NCBI RefSeq assembly: GCF_001661495.1
Contig: NZ_BDDT01000001.1
Location: forward strand, 992,001 to 1,056,000
Origin: Pseudoalteromonas prydzensis
GTDB lineage: Bacteria > Pseudomonadota > Gammaproteobacteria > Enterobacterales > Alteromonadaceae
Direction: 5' to 3'
Length of the DNA: 64,000 nucleotides
Made by a program: the position numbers and the translations under genes. How positions within the stretch are numbered: position 1 is the first letter of the stretch; each line of letters opens with the position of its first letter. Below, piece after piece: positions 18,759 to 27,403 of this stretch. The notes beneath the pieces were generated by a model. It was not told the DNA's origin, did not search any database, and saw only the letters and a program-made list of their open reading frames with translations.

Positions 18759-19217
18759 ATGGATAATCAAGATTTAGATAATCTCGAACTTTACCAGTTG
18801 ATGGCAGAAATTAAGCCTGTTACTGAGCCCACTGCAATTTCTATGTGGCCACAAGGGCCTGGCTGGACCGTATTAATTGTCGCAGTTATACTCATCGCTA
18901 TTACTTTTTTTGCACGGAATCGCTTTAAACGCTATCAGCAACGCCATCGTTTTTACGCCATCGATGAAATTAACAATTTAGCAGATGATAGCAGTGCGCT
19001 TGCTATCAGCAGTATTCTAAAACGCTGCGCCTTAAATGACTTTGCACGCAGTGAAATAGCCTCTTTAACAGGGCCACAGTGGAGTGAGTTTTTAAATAAG
19101 CATTGCGATAAACATACTGACTTTACTGATTTTTATACACTTGATGCGAGTTATGATCGCACCAAACTAAAACAACAAGCCATTACTTGGCTCACCAATT
19201 ACAAGGTGACGTCATGA
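18759..19217 (+). CDS. DUF4381 membrane protein of the MoxR/Bat operon
   Basis: A 152-residue protein with a single transmembrane helix (about residues 31-48, WTVLIVAVILIAITFFA) and a soluble domain after it. The length, the WPQGPGW motif before the helix and the place in the operon match DUF4381. It probably anchors or organises the von Willebrand proteins at the inner membrane. The stop overlaps the next start as ATGA. Confidence 0.85.
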   Translation: MDNQDLDNLELYQLMAEIKPVTEPTAISMWPQGPGWTVLIVAVILIAITFFARNRFKRYQQRHRFYAIDEINNLADDSSALAISSILKRCALNDFARSEIASLTGPQWSEFLNKHCDKHTDFTDFYTLDASYDRTKLKQQAITWLTNYKVTS

Positions 19218-20221
19218 TCATTTTTAAACACCTATGGATATTTAGCTTGTTGCTAGTGCCTATCTTATTAGTGTGGTTACTACCTGCATTTAGGCAGAAA
19301 ACGTTGGCAATTAGGATCCCATTTTTTTCTTTAGCCCAACAAGCCACTGGCGCTGTTACCACACAGGGCGAACACAGTAATAAGAAATATGCCTTCTTAT
19401 GGTTAAGTGCCGCTCTAATATGGCTGTCATTGGTTGTTGCACTGGCAGAGCCCACTCAACTGGGAGCACCCGTTAAAACCGAAACCACCAGCCGTGATAT
19501 TATGCTGGCAATCGATTTATCCGGTTCCATGGACGAGCAAGACTTCCCAACGACTAACGGCGAAAGAATTCAACGCTTACAGGCTGTAAAAAATGTAGTC
19601 AGTCAGTATATCGAAGATCGAAAACATGATCGTATCGGACTTATCGTATTTGGCACCCAAGCTTACTTACAAGTACCCTTTACTCAAGATTTACAAAGTG
19701 CCGAGCAATTACTCGACAATACCCAAGTTGCTATGGCAGGGCCGCATACTGCAATTGGTGATGCAATCGGGCTCGCTTTGAAAACCTTTGAGTCATCTAA
19801 GGTCGATAATAAAGTGCTTATTTTATTAACCGATGGCGCAGATACCGGCTCAAGAATGTCACCTTTAAACGCTGCACAAATTGCTAAGCAATCGCAATTA
19901 AAAATTTTTACAATTGGGATTGGTGATGAAGATGCTGATGGCCAGTACCGAGTAGATTTTGAAACGTTAAGAAAAATAGCCAGCACTGCAGATGGGCAGT
20001 TTTATACCGCCCAAGACAGTCAATCTTTAGAGAAAATTTATCAACAAATTGATGAAATAGCCGCGGTAGTAACTCCTGAAATATCAACCCGCAAAGAAAC
20101 CAGTTTAGTACATATACCACTGTATTTTGCTTTATTGATCTTTGTATTAGCGCTATTCGCCCAAGTTATTATTGAGCTTTTTAAGCAAAAACAACAAACA
20201 GAGGATGTTAATGATGTTTGA
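19214..20221 (+). CDS. von Willebrand A domain membrane protein (BatA/BatB type)
   Basis: A 335-residue protein with two N-terminal membrane helices, a von Willebrand A domain with an intact MIDAS (AIDLSGSM, later TDGADTG), and a C-terminal helix (IPLYFALLIFVLALFAQVII). The start at 19214 overlaps the upstream stop by ATGA, and the longer 19187 frame lies within DUF4381. It is the metal-binding adhesion partner expected for a MoxR ATPase. It ends inside the start of the next gene. Confidence 0.9.
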   Translation: MIIFKHLWIFSLLLVPILLVWLLPAFRQKTLAIRIPFFSLAQQATGAVTTQGEHSNKKYAFLWLSAALIWLSLVVALAEPTQLGAPVKTETTSRDIMLAIDLSGSMDEQDFPTTNGERIQRLQAVKNVVSQYIEDRKHDRIGLIVFGTQAYLQVPFTQDLQSAEQLLDNTQVAMAGPHTAIGDAIGLALKTFESSKVDNKVLILLTDGADTGSRMSPLNAAQIAKQSQLKIFTIGIGDEDADGQYRVDFETLRKIASTADGQFYTAQDSQSLEKIYQQIDEIAAVVTPEISTRKETSLVHIPLYFALLIFVLALFAQVIIELFKQKQQTEDVNDV

Positions 20222-21827
20222 GTTTCATTTTTTGCGACCCTTGTTTTTACTGCTGCTGCCCGTTGTTATTGTACTTTGCTACAGCATTCGAAAAAACCAG
20301 CAAAGTAGTAAACATCATACCAATGCGATAGCAGCACATTTGGCATTAGCGCTAACCCCTAAACAGCGCTTATTTGATAAATTAAAACCCATCGACTTTA
20401 CCTTAGCCTGTGCGGTGTTGTTAGTGATTGCTTGTGCAGGACCTGCCTGGTTCAAACAAACCGATGATAATAGTGATAAAGCACCGCTGATTATTTTATT
20501 AAAAGTAACCGAAGCCATGCAGGTAAACGATGTATCACCGACCCGCTTAACCCGTGCTAAGCAAAAAGTGGCTGATTTACTTAGTTATCGCAGTGGTGCT
20601 AAAACGGCGCTGTTTGCTTATGCCAGCTCCAGCCATAATGTCTTACCGTTCACCGAAGACAGTAGCGTTTTTCAACCATTTTTAGTGGCATTAGCGCCCG
20701 ATGTTATGCCAGGCAATCATAGTGTTAATGCCGATAACGCCTCAACAGCCATGCAACAAGCAGTCGCATTGCTGGAAAAGCAACCTTATGCCAGTATTGT
20801 TATAATCGCAGACGATATTAGTCAAGCTCAGGTTGCTGCGCTTAATAAACTTAAACAGCCATTTATTTGGTGGCAAATTGCCACAGACAATGGCGGCGTG
20901 ATCAATGCTGATGATGGTCAACTTCGCTCCAACGATGAAGGCCAAGCTTTAATCATTAAGCCCAACTCTAATACCCTATCATCGTTACAGGCTGCAACGC
21001 ATCAAGCACTCACACTAGATATGCAAGATATTATTGCTATAGATGAACAAGTGGAACAAAACTATCAACGCCAGCGTGATGACAATAACACCAGCCCCTA
21101 TCAAGATATGGCTTGGTATTTCACTTGGCCAGTATTGTTATTAAGTGCCTTGTGGTTTCGTAAAGGCTGGACATCAATCAGTACAAATAACAAACCAAGT
21201 AATTCAGTAAAAACCACCAGCCATATTGCCGTGTTATTTTTAGCAGCTTGCTTATTTAGCTTTCCTAAAACAACCTATGCCAGTACAGCTGATTGGTTCT
21301 TCAGCCGCGATCAACAAGCGATGATGGCTTATAACAACCAAGATTTTTCCCGTGCTGCAGCACTATTTTCTGATCCCAACTGGCAAGCAAAAGCGTTATT
21401 CGAACTTGGCAAATATACACAAGCTGCACAAATTTATGGTTCTTTAGGAACTGTAGATGGGTTTTATAACCGTGCGACAGCACTGTTAAAAACACAAGAA
21501 TTCGAAGCGGCAATAGCAGGCTTTAAACAAGTGTTAAAGCAGCAGCCAGATCACCCTCAGGCGCAGCGGAATCTTGCCATTGCGGAACATGCTTATGCCG
21601 CGGTTATAGCACAAGCCGGTGGTGTGGATGCGGAACAAAGCATCACCACTGAGGTCGATGGCAATGAAGTAAGCGAAAAACAAGATGGTAACTCTCAAGA
21701 TTACCAAGTCGCTGATACCCTATCCCCTGACGCAAAAGAGCAATGGATGCGTAGTGTTGATTCCGAAATGGGTGACTTTTTAAAGAATAAGTTTGCCACT
21801 GAAGCAAATAATCAAAGGGGCCAATAA
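20211..21827 (+). CDS. von Willebrand A-TPR fusion protein with degenerate MIDAS (BatB/BatC type)
   Basis: A 538-residue protein with N-terminal membrane helices, a von Willebrand-like domain, a further membrane region (~residues 300-385) and C-terminal TPR repeats (from about residue 390). The MIDAS DxSxS found in its partner is replaced by LKVTEAM at 20503-20523, although the flanking sequence still aligns (VSPTRLTRAKQ). I chose the ATG at 20211 because GAGG sits 6 bases upstream; ATGs at 20205 and 20214 are alternatives. The start overlaps the preceding gene by 11 bases, and the stop overlaps batD as TAATG. Confidence 0.85.
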   Translation: MMFEFHFLRPLFLLLLPVVIVLCYSIRKNQQSSKHHTNAIAAHLALALTPKQRLFDKLKPIDFTLACAVLLVIACAGPAWFKQTDDNSDKAPLIILLKVTEAMQVNDVSPTRLTRAKQKVADLLSYRSGAKTALFAYASSSHNVLPFTEDSSVFQPFLVALAPDVMPGNHSVNADNASTAMQQAVALLEKQPYASIVIIADDISQAQVAALNKLKQPFIWWQIATDNGGVINADDGQLRSNDEGQALIIKPNSNTLSSLQAATHQALTLDMQDIIAIDEQVEQNYQRQRDDNNTSPYQDMAWYFTWPVLLLSALWFRKGWTSISTNNKPSNSVKTTSHIAVLFLAACLFSFPKTTYASTADWFFSRDQQAMMAYNNQDFSRAAALFSDPNWQAKALFELGKYTQAAQIYGSLGTVDGFYNRATALLKTQEFEAAIAGFKQVLKQQPDHPQAQRNLAIAEHAYAAVIAQAGGVDAEQSITTEVDGNEVSEKQDGNSQDYQVADTLSPDAKEQWMRSVDSEMGDFLKNKFATEANNQRGQ

Positions 21828-23020
21828 TGCGATTCCTATTAATTTTTTTACTGGCCATGTGTACATTACCCAGTTTAGCCGCTGAGCCAAAAGTAACTGT
21901 CAGCCTTAGTGATGAAAACCCACTAGTAGGCCAAGTTACCACCGTCAAAGTAAAAGTATTAGTGCCAACTTGGTTTGCAAAGCCATTATATTTTGATGAA
22001 ATCGATACTGTTAATGTAATTAATGTAAAAGGCAATAAAAGTACTTATCCAACCTCTGAGCGTTTTGGTAGCACAACTTGGACCGGTGTGATCAAAGAAT
22101 ACCCTGTCATTGCCATGGCGCAAGGCCGTTTTGAGTTAAAATTACCGACCTTAAAAATTCATTTTATGGATGAAAACAGCCAAGCTATCAACCGTGAAGT
22201 AACTCCCCCGCCGATCACCTTTAACGCAACCTTACCTGAGCTGGCGAAAACGCTTAAACCCATTATTATTGCTGAAAATATTGCCTTGCAAGAAGATGTT
22301 AATATACCTGATAAATTGACTGCGGGGCAAAGCATACAAAGAAAAATTAGCGCTACAATCACCGCCAGCTCAGCATTGTTCATTCCGCAAATGATGAATA
22401 CAACTAACACCGAACAACAACAAAGTTACCCTATCACTGCGACTAGTAATGACACTCTAAATGATAGAACCGCCACACTCACAGGGCTACGCACCGAACA
22501 ACAAGATATTGTCGTCAAGCAAGCAGGCAACCTGAGTTTACCTAGCATTACCATAAGTTATTACCAGCCAAGCACCAACAGTATTCAAACCGCAGAGGTC
22601 AAAGGCAGCGAAGTAATTGTTGCTGCTCCGCCCGCAAGTTTAAAAACATGGTTATGGCGGCTTTTATTCGTTGTGATTTGCTTAATCATTGTGTGGGGAG
22701 GTTACCGAATCAGTCAATTCTACTGGCTACGTTACCAACACAGTGAATATGCTCATTTCAAACACGTCATTCAGCACATTGAGGTGAATAAAGTACACTA
22801 TAGCGCTTTTATTGCTTGGCGAGACAGCTGGCAAATGGCGATAGAGAAGAGTACAGCCTTACAACAACAAAACCAATCAATAACTCTTGATTATGAGCAA
22901 GCATTGTATGGTAATAAAGGCTTACCAGATGACTTTGCCGAACAGCTAAAACAATTCAGAGCAGCACTTAAAAAAGAAAATAACCAACAAAAAGATGTGT
23001 TAAGCCCACTTAATCCTTAA
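21827..23020 (+). CDS. batD: BatD-family (oxygen tolerance) exported membrane protein
   Basis: A 397-residue protein with a signal peptide (ending SLAA), two immunoglobulin-like beta domains (starting KVTVSLSDENPLVGQVTTV), a transmembrane helix near residues 276-293 (LLFVVICLIIVWGG) and a cytoplasmic tail. This is the BatD layout, at the short end of the family. It is the last gene of the MoxR operon, and its start overlaps the VWA-TPR stop. Confidence 0.88.
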   Translation: MRFLLIFLLAMCTLPSLAAEPKVTVSLSDENPLVGQVTTVKVKVLVPTWFAKPLYFDEIDTVNVINVKGNKSTYPTSERFGSTTWTGVIKEYPVIAMAQGRFELKLPTLKIHFMDENSQAINREVTPPPITFNATLPELAKTLKPIIIAENIALQEDVNIPDKLTAGQSIQRKISATITASSALFIPQMMNTTNTEQQQSYPITATSNDTLNDRTATLTGLRTEQQDIVVKQAGNLSLPSITISYYQPSTNSIQTAEVKGSEVIVAAPPASLKTWLWRLLFVVICLIIVWGGYRISQFYWLRYQHSEYAHFKHVIQHIEVNKVHYSAFIAWRDSWQMAIEKSTALQQQNQSITLDYEQALYGNKGLPDDFAEQLKQFRAALKKENNQQKDVLSPLNP

Positions 23021-23091
23021 ATGCAGTAGCTGGATTTTTTAATGCTTACACTAGAGCCAATTAAACGCATATTCAATTAGGGACAATCACA

Positions 23092-24258
23092 TTGGTCAGA
23101 ATGTTTACACTTTGTTGTATTAGCTTTATGTGTATTTCTTTTCACAGCTCTGCCAACAATGCCTATGAAGATCATGTGCTAACACCCACACAGAAACAAT
23201 TGGATAAGCAAACATCTAAAGCAGATAAACCGATTTCATTTTTACCTATCCCGACTTTTATAACTGAACCTGCCGTTGGACCAGGACTCGGTGTCGTCGG
23301 GCTCTTCTTTCATGATAATAAAAATAAAAAACCTAAAAAAACAGGTGCAACGTTACCGCAAAGTATTAGTATTGTTGGCGCGCTGGCAACAAAAAATGGT
23401 ACCAAAGGCGGTGCCCTTGGACATGTCACGTTTTGGGATGAAGACCGCGTTCGCTATCAGGGTATTATTGGCTATGCCAGTATCAATCTTGATTTTTACA
23501 CTTTTTCAGGCATTGATTTACTCACCCCGCTGTCACTCAATATTGAGGGTCCTGCGTTATTGCAAAATGTGAAAGTACGTTATAAAGACAGCAATTTCTT
23601 TTTTGGCGCTAAACAACTGTACCGTCACGTTGATCTTAGTTTAGCTGAACCTATCTTTGAAAATTTAACCATCCCTGATGAACTATTAAATGAGCAACTA
23701 ATAACTGATATCAACACCTCAGGATTAGGAGCGCTTATGGAGTATGACAGCCGTGATAACCCCCTTAATCCTGAGCAAGGTTTAAACTATAAAGCCGAAT
23801 ACATGGTGTATGATCAAGCAATTGGCAGTGATATAGACTACACCAGCTTTAAGCTTTCAGCTCTAAATTACTGGGCACTGAGCGCACAAACTAACTTAGC
23901 TCTGCGTATCGAATTTGATACTGTAAATAATAAAGGTGATAGGAAGCTGCCTGTCTACATCCCGCCAAGCATAAGTTTACGCGGAGTATCGGCCTCTCGC
24001 TATCAAGGGCTCAATGTACTAGTCACAGAACTTGAAGGCAGTTATAAGATCACCGAAAAAATTAAACTCAGTGCCTTTACAGGCATGGGTTGGGCAGCGG
24101 AGCATTTTTCAACACTGACCGACGCAAAAACAATAAACACTGTGGGTATGGGCTTTAGATATTTAATCGATGAGCATTATGGAATAAATATTGGTTTAGA
24201 CATCGCCCATGGCCCTGAGCAAGATGTTGTGTATATTCAAGCAGGCTCCACGTGGTAA
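23092..24258 (+). CDS. D15/BamA-type outer-membrane barrel protein lacking POTRA domains (paralogue 2)
   Basis: A 388-residue exported protein that is a clear paralogue of the 10393-11577 product. Shared landmarks are FLPIPTFITEPAVGPGLG, SISIVGAL, INLDFY, NTSGLGALMEYDSRDNPLNP and SLRGVSASRYQG. Like its paralogue it lacks POTRA domains. I chose the TTG at 23092 because AGGGA lies 8 bases before it; the ATG at 23101 (17 bases) is the alternative and would shorten the signal peptide by three residues. The gene follows batD by 71 bases, so it could be co-transcribed with the Bat operon. Confidence 0.8.
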   Translation: MVRMFTLCCISFMCISFHSSANNAYEDHVLTPTQKQLDKQTSKADKPISFLPIPTFITEPAVGPGLGVVGLFFHDNKNKKPKKTGATLPQSISIVGALATKNGTKGGALGHVTFWDEDRVRYQGIIGYASINLDFYTFSGIDLLTPLSLNIEGPALLQNVKVRYKDSNFFFGAKQLYRHVDLSLAEPIFENLTIPDELLNEQLITDINTSGLGALMEYDSRDNPLNPEQGLNYKAEYMVYDQAIGSDIDYTSFKLSALNYWALSAQTNLALRIEFDTVNNKGDRKLPVYIPPSISLRGVSASRYQGLNVLVTELEGSYKITEKIKLSAFTGMGWAAEHFSTLTDAKTINTVGMGFRYLIDEHYGINIGLDIAHGPEQDVVYIQAGSTW

Positions 24259-24539
24259 CTAGCATTTGTAATTGGTGAAACTTACGCTGTTTGCTGCTAA
24301 TAGAAGATCATAAAATATATACCTATTCACTTGCTTTCAATAAATCACCGTCCCCCCCATAGGGCCACCTACATTTATGCACAGGATAACAAAGCAAACT
24401 CAGCCATAAATACAATAACAAATAATGACAATATAAAACAAAGCCAACACTAAAGAACCAAAAATACAGTAAGAGTTAAATATAAGTTAAAAAAACAACT
24501 TAATTTTGTTGACCAAATATCAACATTCGCATACGCTTT

Positions 24540-24553
24540 TGTAAGCGCTTACA
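24540..24553. promoter_or_regulatory. LacI-family operator 1
   Basis: TGTAAGCGCTTACA is a perfect 14-bp palindrome with the central CG typical of LacI/GalR-family operators. An identical copy lies 41 bp downstream (about four helical turns), which fits cooperative repressor binding. It sits just after a TTGACC -35 candidate. Confidence 0.8.
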
Positions 24554-24580
24554 TCTTGAGGTGTGTTTTTTATCTCGCAA

Positions 24581-24594
24581 TGTAAGCGCTTACA
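24581..24594. promoter_or_regulatory. LacI-family operator 2
   Basis: A second perfect copy of TGTAAGCGCTTACA, 72 bases before the GH16 start codon. Together with operator 1 it indicates repression of the GH16/receptor unit by a LacI-type regulator encoded elsewhere. Confidence 0.8.
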
Positions 24595-24666
24595 AATTCG
24601 TTGGAATACACAATTATAATTATCAACGATGTTCTTACAATTTTTTGTCGAACTGGGGTTCAACTG

Positions 24667-27330
24667 ATGAACATGACAACAATCAAATTAAGCCGACTTG
24701 TTGCTGCTATTTCGATAGCAACGCTTGCGGGATGTGGCGGTGGCGCCGAAACCGAATCAAACTTTACCAAGGTTGATCCAGCAGAACCTGTTTCTGATTG
24801 GCAAATGGTATGGAGCGATGAATTCGACAGTGGCGAAATTGACGCAGCTAAATGGAACTACGAAATCAACTGCGATGGCGGCGGCAATAACGAAAAACAA
24901 TGTTATACCAACAGCCCAGACAATGCCTTCATCAACGATGGCATGCTCAACATTGTTGCCCTGCCAGCGGCTGAAGGTGCAGAAAAACCCTTCACCTCAG
25001 CAAGACTCACAACCCAGTACAAAGCTGATTTTAAATATGGTCGCTTTGAAATGCGTGCCAAATTACCATCAGGCCAAGGTAGCTGGCCTGCATTTTGGAT
25101 GATGCCAACAGATTCTGTTTATGGTGGTTGGCCGCGCTCTGGGGAAATTGATATTCTTGAGGCGGTGAACCTTAAGGTAGCAAACGAAGACGGCAGCCTT
25201 GAATCACATGTCCACGGCACCTTACATTATGGTCGCGAATGGCCTAATAATGCCAGCTCTGGTAAAGCTTATGAATTTCCACAAGACATGAATCCTGCCG
25301 ATGATTACCACACCTATGCAATTGAATGGCAAGAAGGTGAAATTCGTTGGTATATAGACGACTATTTATTTGCAACACAACGTCAATCTGAAGTTCGTTA
25401 TAATTCAAAAGACGAAGCAGTTGGCTTAAAACACCGTGGTTGGTTTGCTGAATACTATGAGCAAGGCTCTGGAGAGCTCGTTACTCATTGGGACAGTGCG
25501 CCATTCGATCAAGAATTCTTTATGATCCTAAACTTAGCCGTAGGTGGTGATTGGCCAGAAAATGTTAATAACTTAGGCGTCGATGCTGGTGCCTTTGCCG
25601 ACGGTCAAACTTACTCTATTGATTACGTTCGTGTTTACGAATGTGCATCAGACCCAGAAACCGGTAAAGGCTGTGAAACAGTGCGCCCGGGCTACGATAG
25701 CTTAGATGATGCGTTAGTTGAAGGTGCAGCACCCGTTCCTACACCACCGAGCGATGGCGTGGCAAAAAACCTTGATATATTTGATGGCAGCCTAAATGCT
25801 AATTGGCTTGCTTGGGATTGTTGTGGCGGTACAACACCAGAGATCATTGCTGATCCAGATAAAGGCGAGGTTGTTAAGTTTAATATTAATGACAACAATG
25901 GCACTGTTTTGGGCTTTTCAACGCGTGGCGGTCATTTCCCTGATGACTTTGCAGGAACATCGGCGCCATTTGATGCGTCACCATTACTTGAATTAAATGG
26001 TCGCTTAACATTTGACATGAAAGTAGTGACTCCTCCTGCAGCAGGTACACCTTGGCTATTCAAAGCCGAAGCAGGTGATGGCGGCCCTAGCACCGGTGAT
26101 GTACCCCTTAGTGAAAGTGTAGAAGGTGTGGAGCCTGTTACTGGTCAATGGCAAACGTATACCTTTACACTTGCTTCACTGCAAGAAAGAGGCTTAGATT
26201 TAAGTGCTATCGATGTACTTATGATGTTCCCAGCATGGGGCGCAGGTGAAGGTGCAGAATATTTAATCACTAATGTCGCGATTGAAGGCGATGTAGGCGC
26301 ATCGCCAGAAGTCGACCTTTTCACTGACGGACAAAACCTAGATTGGCCAATGTGGGACTGTTGTGGTGGTTCAACACCAGTTGAAGTAATGGATGACGCT
26401 GAGCACGGTTTAACAGCTGAATTTAGCATCGGTGCAGAACCCACGGTGATGGGCTTTACTAATCGCAGTGAATTTGGTGGCAGTGCAACCCCATTTGATG
26501 CCAGCGCAATTTTAGAAAAAGGCGTTGTGCAATTTGACATGAAAGTAACATCAATGCCAAATACAGCGGATGCTCCATGGTTACTAAAACTTGAATCACC
26601 AGGTACAGAAAGCTTTGCTGAAGTAAACTTGTCAGACAGTGTTGAGGGCGCAGTTCCAAGCGCAGGCGAATGGCAAACTTATACCTTCAAATTAGTCGAT
26701 TTAGCAGCTGCCGGCCTTGATATTAGCGCCATTGATGTAGTGATGATTTTCCCTGCTTGGGGCAGCGGCGAAGGGGCTGTTTATCGTGTTGATAACGCAA
26801 AAATATACGACCCAGAAGCCATGCCAACCGGTAGTGACTTAGTGTTATTTAAAGACAGCACGCCTGAGCAGTGGAGTATTTGGGACTGCTGTGGTGGCTC
26901 TAAACCGACTGAAGAAGCTGATGACGCGGATCACGGTACAGTTGCCCAATTTATGATTGGTAGCGAGCCAACTGTTATGGGCTTTTTAGCCGATGACGAG
27001 GTATCGTTTGATGCCTCACATTTATTAGCCGATGGTGTTGTGAAATTTGATATGAAGGTAGTCTCAGCGCCTTCAAACCCTGACTCGCAATGGCTATTTA
27101 AAATAGAATCAACACTTGATGATAACTTTGCCGAATTTCCTTTAACAGCCAGTAATGAAGGACAAGACGTACTTGTTGGCCAATGGCAAACCTTTACCTT
27201 TAATGTACAAGACTTGTATGACACAGGCCTTGATATTAGTGCCATTAACGTTGTGATGATATTCCCTGCATGGGGCACAGGTAACGGTGCGGTGTATCGT
27301 ATTGATAACGCGATGATCACGCAAAACTAA
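24667..27330 (+). CDS. GH16 endo-beta-glucanase lipoprotein (laminarinase type) with three C-terminal repeat domains
   Basis: An 887-residue secreted or surface lipoprotein. The signal peptide ends in the lipobox LAGC. The start at 24667 has a GGGG site 8 bases upstream; the longer frame from 24601 begins beside the second operator. The N-terminal GH16 domain carries the catalytic motif E160-I-D162-I-L-E165 in SGEIDILEAV, with the extra residue typical of laminarinases, so it should cut beta-1,3(-1,4)-glucan. Three C-terminal repeats of about 178 residues follow, each beginning around W-D-C-C-G-G (Trp at residues 383, 563 and 739). These look like galactose-binding-fold carbohydrate modules similar to the C-terminal domain of ExoP enzymes (inference). 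The TonB receptor downstream makes a glucan-uptake unit. Confidence 0.9.
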   Translation: MNMTTIKLSRLVAAISIATLAGCGGGAETESNFTKVDPAEPVSDWQMVWSDEFDSGEIDAAKWNYEINCDGGGNNEKQCYTNSPDNAFINDGMLNIVALPAAEGAEKPFTSARLTTQYKADFKYGRFEMRAKLPSGQGSWPAFWMMPTDSVYGGWPRSGEIDILEAVNLKVANEDGSLESHVHGTLHYGREWPNNASSGKAYEFPQDMNPADDYHTYAIEWQEGEIRWYIDDYLFATQRQSEVRYNSKDEAVGLKHRGWFAEYYEQGSGELVTHWDSAPFDQEFFMILNLAVGGDWPENVNNLGVDAGAFADGQTYSIDYVRVYECASDPETGKGCETVRPGYDSLDDALVEGAAPVPTPPSDGVAKNLDIFDGSLNANWLAWDCCGGTTPEIIADPDKGEVVKFNINDNNGTVLGFSTRGGHFPDDFAGTSAPFDASPLLELNGRLTFDMKVVTPPAAGTPWLFKAEAGDGGPSTGDVPLSESVEGVEPVTGQWQTYTFTLASLQERGLDLSAIDVLMMFPAWGAGEGAEYLITNVAIEGDVGASPEVDLFTDGQNLDWPMWDCCGGSTPVEVMDDAEHGLTAEFSIGAEPTVMGFTNRSEFGGSATPFDASAILEKGVVQFDMKVTSMPNTADAPWLLKLESPGTESFAEVNLSDSVEGAVPSAGEWQTYTFKLVDLAAAGLDISAIDVVMIFPAWGSGEGAVYRVDNAKIYDPEAMPTGSDLVLFKDSTPEQWSIWDCCGGSKPTEEADDADHGTVAQFMIGSEPTVMGFLADDEVSFDASHLLADGVVKFDMKVVSAPSNPDSQWLFKIESTLDDNFAEFPLTASNEGQDVLVGQWQTFTFNVQDLYDTGLDISAINVVMIFPAWGTGNGAVYRIDNAMITQN

Positions 27331-27345
27331 TAGCGTCTATTAAAC

Positions 27346-27372
27346 AGGTTGGTAAGCACAACTTACCAACCT
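27346..27372. repeat. Perfect hairpin between GH16 and TonB-receptor genes
   Basis: AGGTTGGTAAG pairs with CTTACCAACCT, an 11-bp stem with a 5-base loop, in the 73-base gap. No U-tract follows, so it may be an mRNA stability or processing element that sets different levels of enzyme and receptor. Confidence 0.6.
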
Positions 27373-27403
27373 AGATAACAAATTTGTATATAAGCAGACT
27401 ATT

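Larger units (their letters stand above)
24259..24666. other. 408-base regulatory intergenic region upstream of the GH16 gene
   Basis: No gene is visible here. The proximal half is AT-rich with one C-run near 24352. The distal part holds a -35-like TTGACC at 24509-24514, the first operator at 24540-24553 and the second at 24581-24594. A -10 (TACGCT, 24532-24537, 17 bases from the -35) is weak. The first operator would lie across the predicted transcription start. Confidence 0.55.
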
